DNA of 64,000 nt from a virus: IMG/VR virus record IMGVR_UViG_3300042892_002114, positions 27,315-91,314 of that record; one strand, given 5' to 3'. The notes beneath the pieces are model-generated. The model was given only the letters and a program-made list of their open reading frames with translations, had not been told where the DNA came from and ran no database searches. Numbering within the stretch: position 1 is the stretch's first letter; every line of letters starts with the position of its first letter. Both the position numbers and the translations under genes were made by a program. Positions 1 to 7,934 of this stretch are shown piece by piece.

Positions 1-2969
1 CCGTTGAACACAAACCCATTTTCAATATATGGATTGTTCTTTTTCCAAAAACCTACCTTACTATTCAGTGCATATATAAGTTCCTTCACATCACCAGATA
101 CAGCAGAACGAATGTCTTTGCCTTGTGGATCAACAATCCTGAGTTTTGTGGTGGCTTGGGCTGGTTGACCATTTACGGTCTTTGACGTTTTGTCATCTAC
201 AGCAGCAACAGATTGACCAGACTCGGTCAATGATGCAATTGCTTCTCTGATTAGTTGCTTGGCTAGTTCTATACCAAGATTTGCGTCGTGTTTTATTTTT
301 TCAATATTTTTCATAGCTTCTGGTGTTTCTGCTTTTTCTAATTTTTTTGCAGTGCTGGCCGATTTCATATTTTTTATGAATGTATCCAGCACATATTTTA
401 CAAATTCTTCTCTGGATTTAAATGTTGTTCCATTCTTTGATACAACAACTCCTTTATCAAATGCTCTGTTATTATCAAGTGCTTTACTCAAAGCAACCAC
501 GGTTTCGCATTTTTTCTTTAATGATGGATCGTTTGCATCCAATCCATAATAACCTTGTAATACTGATGAATTTACTTTTGAAACACCAGCAAGATTGCCA
601 TAGAACTTCAATATATCCAAAAATACTTGATTTGGATTAAAGAACACAGGCTTTGAGTTTGTTTTGATCAGAGATGACGCAACCTTGCCATCTATCGTAT
701 TTATATATGGATTGGTGTTTGATCCCAACACAACATTAAGAGCATCGGATAATGCACTCAATAGATTTCCAGTAACAAATCCTTTTAGTCCTTTTTCCGG
801 AGTTGTTCTAATTTTTGTCCATTCCGATGATACTTTATATGACAAAACCAAATCAACTTGAATTTTTTCACCACCAACGTTGAATATTAAATATCCTGTA
901 CCAAAGTCTTTATCTTGAAAGTTTGGATATATATAACTTGGTTTTTTTTCTTGAATAAACTGGATAATCTTTTCTGAATACTTTTTATTAGATGCTAGTT
1001 GTGATGTTCTATCATTAGTTTCTTCTGGTAATATAATTTGAATATCTATATCACCATATTCTACACCATCTTTTTCTAAATCTTGTTTATAATACATTGC
1101 TGAACCTACCGGTCCATTGGATTCTATTGGAGGAAGATTTGAATATGCATTGAATTCTGAAACAAATTTATCCATTGCACTCAAAATATTTAACACTTTC
1201 TTTGGAGTTATAATAGTTGATTGTGTAGAAGTAGATCTCCAACCGCCTTCACCAAACATTTCTTTTTCTATTTCATTTACAACTTCCTCAGCAAAGTTTA
1301 TATATGGATTAACTTCTGATACCGGCTCTGGCTTGTTTGCTATGAGAGTATTCCAAATTTCTTCTTTGTCTTTGTTGCCGACCGGTGGAAGATTTTTCAA
1401 GAATGATTCTTTATCATTGTTCATCAAAAATTCACGCATTTTTGTGCCACTTACATTCACTGTAGCAGTTCTTTCTACACCAATTTTTTTAATTTTATTA
1501 GCAGCCAACAACTCTGGATACTTTTTTAAATCTTCATCTTTGAAGTTTATTTCAACATCATCTTTGTCAGAATACAAATTTATGGTTGGCATATCTGCGG
1601 CATCTTGAGTCAATCTTTGTTCCAACCACGCAAGTTCATGCATAATGGCCCGAACTGGAGAATCAACAAACTTTACTTTTACATTCTTTGGCAAAGATGG
1701 AATAAACACATCACTCCATAGTTTTACAAAGTCATCTCCCTTTATAGGAAACTCACCCTTCTTTATTCTATCGGAAGATGATGTATAAACAATGACTCGA
1801 TCATTTTCATTGGCTGCTTTTTCAATAAGCTTCCAGTGACCAATGTGCAGTGGCTTGCCAGCAATTGGAATAAGACCAAGAGTTTTGTTGGTTGATCCCA
1901 ACAACCCTTGTTTGGATGTCATCAAACGAATCGTATCATGAATATCATCTTTGATTTGAACAATGTTCTTTTTGTTGCCAGCAATCTGTTGTAGAGCATC
2001 AAAGAACTTCTTTAACTTTGGTTGATTCTTAGCAACATAAAAATTTGAATCTGAAATAACATCTTCTTCGGATTTTCCTTCAGTACCAATTGCGGCAAAA
2101 ATATTTTGTATCAATGCTCTGATTTGTTGAAAGTATGCTGAAGCGGCTTCTGGTTCAAGTTTATATGCGTCCTTCTTTGCACCACGAACTCCAGCATCAT
2201 ATTGATCGGCTTGCACCAACTTGAAGAACTCTCCATTATCAAGCTTCATTACCACACCTTCTGTTGTGCCACCCAATGTAGATGGAACAGCCAAAATAGC
2301 CTCCGAAAATTTTGTTACAACATCAGTCGGATTGGTCCAATCAACATTTGTTAGTTTTGATCCAAACAACGGATTCTTCAGCAGATTTTCCTTGCTGAGT
2401 TTTCCCTGAAAGAAGATAGGAAATGATGATATTTCCAACAAGTCTGCCATCTTGTTCACAGATTTGTAGTCTGTTATTTCTTGTTTCGGAATGGTATGCA
2501 AATCTCCGCCAACCACACGATACTGCACTTCACCATAACTTCTTAAAAACAAGCCACCCTTGTTGACATATGTACGAGTCAAAGTGTCTTTGTTTTGAGC
2601 AAACTCAACGCTAAACTCAGTACTCTTTGGAATGCTGTTAATCTTATTGTTTATCTTAGACAAATGATCAAATATCATGGAATATTGACCAATGCCAACA
2701 GAAGATTGGGATATATCACCCTTTTCTTTATCATTCAAATGAGCAAACTCTTTGGCATACAACACAGTTCCTTTGTATGCCACAACCCAATTCTTGGTAT
2801 AATCTGCTTTATCAACTTGCTGTGTACGCACCAATGTCAGTTTTGTTCCATCCACCTTTTCGGTGATGACCATGTTCTGACTTAGTATTTCATTGGCTCT
2901 TTTTAGACGCAGTGACTCTGTTTTTGGTTCAAAAATATACTTTTTTAGGTTTTTTATAGAAATGTCCAT
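1..2969 (-). CDS. Trimodular nucleotidyltransferase: ligase-like + HIGH-type + pol-beta-like domains (C-terminus off window)
   Basis: The frame opens at ATG 2969 and has no stop to the window edge (about 989 residues seen). Residues 1-290 look like a DNA/RNA ligase-type nucleotidyltransferase: motif I EKVDGTK (Lys38 the likely adenylated residue), motif IV EGVVMK near 237, then FFKLV as motif V. Near residues 365-540 is a HIGH-superfamily nucleotidylyltransferase with PLHIGH (His375) and the later VSGTKMR, as in NMN adenylyltransferases and cytidylyltransferases. Near 625-720 a polymerase-beta-type fold shows GS then GDIDIQI (Asp640, Asp642) and a third acid in VDLVL. Known chemistry: each module transfers a nucleotide. 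Inferred role: RNA repair, NAD-type metabolism or nucleotidylation of a target; the substrate is unknown. Domain calls are firm, the joint function is not. Confidence 0.85.
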   Translation of the reverse strand, partial: MDISIKNLKKYIFEPKTESLRLKRANEILSQNMVITEKVDGTKLTLVRTQQVDKADYTKNWVVAYKGTVLYAKEFAHLNDKEKGDISQSSVGIGQYSMIFDHLSKINNKINSIPKSTEFSVEFAQNKDTLTRTYVNKGGLFLRSYGEVQYRVVGGDLHTIPKQEITDYKSVNKMADLLEISSFPIFFQGKLSKENLLKNPLFGSKLTNVDWTNPTDVVTKFSEAILAVPSTLGGTTEGVVMKLDNGEFFKLVQADQYDAGVRGAKKDAYKLEPEAASAYFQQIRALIQNIFAAIGTEGKSEEDVISDSNFYVAKNQPKLKKFFDALQQIAGNKKNIVQIKDDIHDTIRLMTSKQGLLGSTNKTLGLIPIAGKPLHIGHWKLIEKAANENDRVIVYTSSSDRIKKGEFPIKGDDFVKLWSDVFIPSLPKNVKVKFVDSPVRAIMHELAWLEQRLTQDAADMPTINLYSDKDDVEINFKDEDLKKYPELLAANKIKKIGVERTATVNVSGTKMREFLMNNDKESFLKNLPPVGNKDKEEIWNTLIANKPEPVSEVNPYINFAEEVVNEIEKEMFGEGGWRSTSTQSTIITPKKVLNILSAMDKFVSEFNAYSNLPPIESNGPVGSAMYYKQDLEKDGVEYGDIDIQIILPEETNDRTSQLASNKKYSEKIIQFIQEKKPSYIYPNFQDKDFGTGYLIFNVGGEKIQVDLVLSYKVSSEWTKIRTTPEKGLKGFVTGNLLSALSDALNVVLGSNTNPYINTIDGKVASSLIKTNSKPVFFNPNQVFLDILKFYGNLAGVSKVNSSVLQGYYGLDANDPSLKKKCETVVALSKALDNNRAFDKGVVVSKNGTTFKSREEFVKYVLDTFIKNMKSASTAKKLEKAETPEAMKNIEKIKHDANLGIELAKQLIREAIASLTESGQSVAAVDDKTSKTVNGQPAQATTKLRIVDPQGKDIRSAVSGDVKELIYALNSKVGFWKKNNPYIENGFVFN

Positions 2970-2995
2970 GCTTATAAGTATATATCACCGGTTTA

Positions 2996-5131
2996 TTATA
3001 TCAATTTTTTGACTTGTTTCAATACCATATCTGCTGATATTTCCTTGGAACATTCAAAGTTTTTGTTCCTTGGGCACCAAAACCAATCATTGCGACTAAA
3101 CTTGCAGGACATATCGTTCCAACAACCATTACAGACACTTTCATTGATTACTCTATATTCAGTATGAAACTCGCACAGACTCTTGGTAAATCCACTGATC
3201 AACACCACGGGCTTGCCCACGGCCCATGCCAACCAACTCAAACCAGAGCTTAGTCCAATAAAGAACTGTGCGCCTGCTATTTGAGCCATGCGTTCGTCCA
3301 GTGTAAAGTCGCCAGTTTTATCCACACAACCTTCTGGCATATAATTCATACTTTTGTCTACGCCAAAACTATTGTGTCGGTCAATGCACCATACTTCATA
3401 TCCATTGCTCTTTAGATAATCCACCACGGTCTTCCATCCAGTTTTATTGTTCCAATACTTTGCTTGACAAGTACTTTGAGTAGCAATACACACATATTTC
3501 TTCTTTACATTTTTATACTTATTGGCATCAAAAGTAATCTTTGGTTTGTATTCTATATTGGTCAAACCTAGTATGGTTGTGGCAATTGAACATAGATTGA
3601 GCAACCTTGGGTCGGTTGGAATATGATTCTTGGTATTTTCTCCATCAAAACATCCAATCTTGTATTTAGCATAATATGGATCTGTATACACATCCACTGC
3701 CAAAAATTTTATATTTGGATAATTCTTCTCAAACATTGGACGAAGTACTTTATTAAACACTGCACATTCCATTATACATTGATGTTTCTTCTGAAACTCA
3801 TCAACAGCACCAATCCACGCCAACAAATCTCCTAAACTTTCACTGTCCAATACAACTTTAACTTTTTTATTTTTTGGATCAAATGTGTGTTTTTCTACCA
3901 ATACATCATAACCATCTGATATGTCATATACCTCAACCACCCACTTGTTGAAATACTTTGTGGAAGTTGATGCCCACATATTATTTTTAAGTTTCGTTTC
4001 ATATACAACATGACCTGTATGAAAATCAATAAACTTGATCTTATAACTCTTGTCAACTGGACCGGGTATATCTACCTTAGCACCATCATCAAAAGTTATT
4101 TTAATTTTGTTTTCTGGTTTCTTTGGCTCTTTGTATACCACGTCTGTATTTTTATAACTATCAATCAACTGATTACCAAAAATACATTCACAATATTCGC
4201 TGTATAGTTTGGCTAAGTCATGTACTCTGTTGCTGTACGAATTTTCTTTGGCATTTTCCAATGCGGCATTTCTATATGCTTTATAATTTAATCTCACATC
4301 TTCAATACCATGAATTGCTTCAGATATGTCACGTGAAGTAACAACCATACCTTTGTATTTTTTTTCTTCAAACGTACCAACCACTGGCAACCCACATGCC
4401 ATTGCTTCTAATAATGTGAGGTTTGGATGACCAGCCTCTAGTTCAGAGAAGTGTAAAAATATATCATGACTGTTATATAACTCAATGAGCGACTTTTCAT
4501 CCAAGTCATATAACTTGGTCAACTGTTCATAGTTGTTGAGTTCGGGATCGAGTGTTTTGAAGAAGTTATCGTTGTTACGCGGACCAGCAATTGTCAGCGG
4601 TAGTCCCAACTGTTTGGCTGCTTGAATTGCAATAGCAAACCCTTTACGGTCTTTGCTTTGGTCATTAGCATATCCATTGTTGGCTACGCACAACAACTTT
4701 GGACTGCTGCTCATCTCTCTTGTTTTGTATGTAAAGACATCTGTATTGACGGCGTGAGAAAAGTAACGCAACTTTTTGCTGCCAAAATATGGTATCAAAA
4801 ACTTACATGGTGACAAAGAAAACACACTATTTTCAATTGCTTTAAAATTTTCTTTATACACATGCGATTCTTTGCCATACAAAAATGCGTGATGATCATG
4901 AATGCTAAAGATGTATGGAACACCGCGTTCATGAAGCATATTGGCGAGATTGGCCACGTGTACATGCACAACCATACTTTCATCATATTTAACATCATTG
5001 AGATATTTTATCTCATTACGGATGTTCAGCTTGTTCAATTCAAGATGATAATCCCAGATAATTTTTTCGATTGCACCCCACCCATTTGGTGGAATTGATA
5101 TAAGTCCCGGCGTAATATTGATTATTTTCAT
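2996..5131 (-). CDS. Fused glycosyltransferase: GT4-like domain + autotransporter-type O-heptosyltransferase (TibC/Aah-like) domain
   Basis: 711 residues. Residues 1-345 resemble GT4 glycosyltransferases, with a Gly-rich N-terminus (PPNGWGAIEK) and an acidic acceptor motif (SELEAGHPNLTLLEAMACG). Residues about 345-430 form a predicted beta module (KFIDFHTGHVVYET). Residues 430-711 resemble the TibC/Aah family of bacterial autotransporter heptosyltransferases: SLGDLLAWIGAVDEFQKKH, AKYWNNKTGW and GLSSGLSWLAWAVGKPV. A C-terminal Cys cluster, CxxC-x5-C-x9-C-x7-C, recalls the metal-binding finger of that family. TibC-like enzymes put heptose on Ser/Thr of adhesins. It heads the left glycan cluster and has its own promoter. 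The sugar and acceptor are unknown. Confidence 0.85.
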   Translation of the reverse strand: MKIINITPGLISIPPNGWGAIEKIIWDYHLELNKLNIRNEIKYLNDVKYDESMVVHVHVANLANMLHERGVPYIFSIHDHHAFLYGKESHVYKENFKAIENSVFSLSPCKFLIPYFGSKKLRYFSHAVNTDVFTYKTREMSSSPKLLCVANNGYANDQSKDRKGFAIAIQAAKQLGLPLTIAGPRNNDNFFKTLDPELNNYEQLTKLYDLDEKSLIELYNSHDIFLHFSELEAGHPNLTLLEAMACGLPVVGTFEEKKYKGMVVTSRDISEAIHGIEDVRLNYKAYRNAALENAKENSYSNRVHDLAKLYSEYCECIFGNQLIDSYKNTDVVYKEPKKPENKIKITFDDGAKVDIPGPVDKSYKIKFIDFHTGHVVYETKLKNNMWASTSTKYFNKWVVEVYDISDGYDVLVEKHTFDPKNKKVKVVLDSESLGDLLAWIGAVDEFQKKHQCIMECAVFNKVLRPMFEKNYPNIKFLAVDVYTDPYYAKYKIGCFDGENTKNHIPTDPRLLNLCSIATTILGLTNIEYKPKITFDANKYKNVKKKYVCIATQSTCQAKYWNNKTGWKTVVDYLKSNGYEVWCIDRHNSFGVDKSMNYMPEGCVDKTGDFTLDERMAQIAGAQFFIGLSSGLSWLAWAVGKPVVLISGFTKSLCEFHTEYRVINESVCNGCWNDMSCKFSRNDWFWCPRNKNFECSKEISADMVLKQVKKLI

Positions 5132-5181
5132 TTTAAATTCTTTCTATCCAATTTGGTGTAGTCACCGTATTTGTATCAGTG

Positions 5182-5210
5182 TATATATTTAAAGTTTTGT
5201 TTGATGTCAA
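5182..5210 (-). promoter_or_regulatory. Sigma70-like promoter upstream of the GT4/heptosyltransferase gene
   Basis: On the minus strand TTGACA (5210-5205) is followed by a 17-nt spacer and TATATA (5187-5182). The gene starts at 5131, so a leader of roughly 45 nt is implied, unlike the leaderless design at the right end. Confidence 0.6.
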
Positions 5211-5215
5211 GTATT

Positions 5216-6196
5216 TTATTTCAATCTTACAAAACTTCTATTTTTTGGATCAAGTATGCTATTTTTATTAAATTTAATTAAGCGAGCATCACTGATTCGT
5301 ACAACAAATTCTTGGTTTTTTGGATTTATTTTAAAAACCATGCCCGTGAGCGAATTGGGTATAGTTTCGCATAAAACGTCATCAACATATACCTCCAACT
5401 TATCAGCTCTTGGACTTTTATTTAAATACACAAATGCAATGTCTGTCGTATTTTCTATCTTGAGCACGGTTGAAATACCAACCATGTCAGTCACAATTCC
5501 ATCCTCCGCGAACGCACTCATACCATGCTTACTGGTTGCAAAATATTTTTCAATTCCAATATTTTCAAGCATATGAACGTCTCCAAATAATTTTTTTCTC
5601 TCAACGCTCTTATACAAGAAACTTTCCAGCGTTCCATATGCACCAACTTCTTTGCAGTTAATTATATATTCGTCGGAGGAATTTGAAAACTTAAATGTAT
5701 TCTTAAAAAATTCAATTGATGAATAAAATATCGTTGAAACGAACACATAATCAAATTTTAAAAACATTGCTTTTTTATTGTTAGTTTCAGATATATTTTT
5801 TAAATTTTTTAACTTTATAACATCTTGTTCCGAAAATAGACAGTCACCTTCCACATAAACAAATGAATCATATGAATCTTTCGCAAAATTGACTGCGTTC
5901 ATTATAGAGCGAAACACTGCATAACTATGATTTTTATGATTTGCAAGTTGGTATATTCTAAAGAAAAACTTGGGATAATCCGCGTAAAAATTAACATTTG
6001 GATTTGATGGTATAAAATCGTTGCGACAATCGTATATAAAATATTTAACCATATTTTGTATTTCTTTACTAACCGGACAGTGCGTAACCAACAAAACATC
6101 AAAATCGTTATTAACTCTTTCCAAAACGGATTGTAAAACTTGTTCCGTTTTTTGCTCGGATGGGTATGAGCCAACTATCAATAGTTGTTTTTTCAT
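5216..6196 (-). CDS. Putative glycosyltransferase-like protein with C-terminal beta module
   Basis: 326 residues, family not recognised with confidence. The N-terminus (QLLIVGSYPSE) and the acidic hydrophobic stretch SFVYVEGDCLF near residue 117 fit a GT-A type nucleotide-sugar fold, with EGD as a possible metal-binding motif. The C-terminal ~95 residues are beta-rich and resemble in pattern the accessory module of the neighbouring glycan genes. Its start overlaps the end of the upstream FkbM gene by 4 nt, so the two are probably translated together. Assignment rests on context and weak motifs. Confidence 0.55.
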   Translation of the reverse strand: MKKQLLIVGSYPSEQKTEQVLQSVLERVNNDFDVLLVTHCPVSKEIQNMVKYFIYDCRNDFIPSNPNVNFYADYPKFFFRIYQLANHKNHSYAVFRSIMNAVNFAKDSYDSFVYVEGDCLFSEQDVIKLKNLKNISETNNKKAMFLKFDYVFVSTIFYSSIEFFKNTFKFSNSSDEYIINCKEVGAYGTLESFLYKSVERKKLFGDVHMLENIGIEKYFATSKHGMSAFAEDGIVTDMVGISTVLKIENTTDIAFVYLNKSPRADKLEVYVDDVLCETIPNSLTGMVFKINPKNQEFVVRISDARLIKFNKNSILDPKNRSFVRLK

Positions 6197-7107
6197 TTTG
6201 TCGCGTATATGAATCCAACTGTATCATTTTCTGTACAATGTCTATATTGTACGTTATATCCATTATCTATGAGTTTTTTGGCTATTGGCTTTGGATCAAA
6301 GTGAAACTCAATGAAGAATTGATTTATTCTATCAAAATGTTTTTGGTTTAAATTTTCAATTACTTTAAATTCAGTTCCTTCGATGTCAAGCTTTAGCAAA
6401 TTTATATTGTCTTCCATACTTAATATAGAATCTACGCATGTTGTTGGTACATGTATTTTTACAGAATTTTCTACATTCAAAAACTCACTTGTACCAACCG
6501 ATGCTCCAAGTGATATGTTTATATCCATACCAACATCCGACACATTCATACCTTTGTTGAGCAGCGTTATGCTTGCATCTTGACCAAAGTTTTTTTCCAA
6601 GTAAAAGAACGCCAATGGATCTGGGTCTATACTGTATATCTTTCTTGCACCAAAGTGTTTAGAATATAAAGTAAAAAACCCAACGTTGGCACCAGCATCA
6701 ACAACTGTACCAGAAACGTCTATATCTTTACACAAATCCCCATAGAAGAAGTCTGCGTATGATGGACCGGTGGGATCAAATGGATCTGAATGAAATGTGC
6801 TGGCAAACCGTTTTGCGTTCTTGTTTACAACAATATTTTGATATTGGATCAGTCGAAAATCTTTGTTATATATTTTTACAACAAATCCGGGAAAATTTGG
6901 ATTATTTATAACAAATGAATTTATTTTTTGGGACAATGGTTGCATCCATAAATTTAAACCGGCCTCCACATCTTGTGTACAAGCATAATAAACAGCACCC
7001 GTATACAAGTCACCAACAGTGAATATATACTTTGACGTATATTGCAATTTATAGTTAAAATAAACTGCAAAATTTTCTCGGTCTAAATATAAGTCGAAAA
7101 AAATCAC
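6193..7107 (-). CDS. FkbM-family SAM-dependent methyltransferase with N-terminal beta module
   Basis: 304 residues. The first ~95 residues form a predicted beta domain (FTVGDLYTGAVYY, later GFVVKIYNKDF). The rest is a class I methyltransferase of the FkbM type: SAM-binding VVDAGANVGFFTLY, acidic strand end KIYSIDPDP, and LLKLDIEGTEFKVIENL, the typical FkbM signature. Family members usually O-methylate sugars. It overlaps both neighbours by 4 nt, placing it in one operon with the glycosyltransferases. Inferred role: capping a phage-made glycan. Confidence 0.85.
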   Translation of the reverse strand: MIFFDLYLDRENFAVYFNYKLQYTSKYIFTVGDLYTGAVYYACTQDVEAGLNLWMQPLSQKINSFVINNPNFPGFVVKIYNKDFRLIQYQNIVVNKNAKRFASTFHSDPFDPTGPSYADFFYGDLCKDIDVSGTVVDAGANVGFFTLYSKHFGARKIYSIDPDPLAFFYLEKNFGQDASITLLNKGMNVSDVGMDINISLGASVGTSEFLNVENSVKIHVPTTCVDSILSMEDNINLLKLDIEGTEFKVIENLNQKHFDRINQFFIEFHFDPKPIAKKLIDNGYNVQYRHCTENDTVGFIYATK

Positions 7108-7922
7108 GATAATAGATATTCCAACGTTCTGTTTGTTTCTCCAGCTTCCTTGAAGCCGTGATATAACAAAACTCTATCTGGATCTTCAACCGCCTCCCAA
7201 CTTGAACCAAATGCATCTACGCTGTTCATGAATATTGTATTTTTGGCTTTGCGTTCTTCAACGACCCTCACAGTTTCTAATAGATGTGTATTTACAAATG
7301 CTTGTTTTAGATTTTTATTTGCACCGCGCTTCCATAAGCACACATTGAATGCAGTTTCATCGGCGTATGGAAAATAATCTTTACGACGATCCAACAAATA
7401 TTTGTTCTGGCAGATTGAAGTATATTCTTCAAAGAACTCTTTGCAGTTTGGGTTGAATGCATAAAAACAAGACCAGCAATATCTCATGCTTCTGTTTTCC
7501 AGTCCATGATATTTCATCAATTTTTGTTCGTTGAAAATAATTTTTACTCCATTAACTTCTTGCCAAATGAATGGATATTCATGTGGACCATAACTTGCCA
7601 TAGGATATGACTCGTTATATTTGTGGTCATTAAAGTTGAAGTTTCGCGAGAACAATACGTCTGTATCCGTGAACAAATAATATTCATTTGGAAACATCTG
7701 CATTGTAAGCAAAGAAAGCTCGGCTTTATAGAAGTGGAAGGTTGGATATTGTGGCCGATAATCAACCTTTACTTTTTGCAAGTTCTTGAATTCAAAACTG
7801 CTGTCAAATCCGATTGTATAATAAACAATCTTTATATCGTCTGTGATTTTGTTTGTCAAAGACTTGATACAAGAGATTGCTTGATATTCGCAGTTCTTAT
7901 CGCTGTATAGAAATATAACCAT
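7104..7922 (-). CDS. GT-A-type glycosyltransferase with DTD motif
   Basis: 272 residues. The N-terminus (MVIFLYSDKNCEYQAISCIKS) is typical of retaining GT-A enzymes, and YYLFTDTDVLFSRNF near residue 80 gives the metal and nucleotide-sugar binding DxD. No membrane segment is seen, so it should act in the cytoplasm. Donor and acceptor cannot be predicted. It lies between the large trifunctional gene and the FkbM gene in one transcription unit. Confidence 0.7.
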   Translation of the reverse strand: MVIFLYSDKNCEYQAISCIKSLTNKITDDIKIVYYTIGFDSSFEFKNLQKVKVDYRPQYPTFHFYKAELSLLTMQMFPNEYYLFTDTDVLFSRNFNFNDHKYNESYPMASYGPHEYPFIWQEVNGVKIIFNEQKLMKYHGLENRSMRYCWSCFYAFNPNCKEFFEEYTSICQNKYLLDRRKDYFPYADETAFNVCLWKRGANKNLKQAFVNTHLLETVRVVEERKAKNTIFMNSVDAFGSSWEAVEDPDRVLLYHGFKEAGETNRTLEYLLS

Positions 7923-7934
7923 AGTTGTGTTTTA

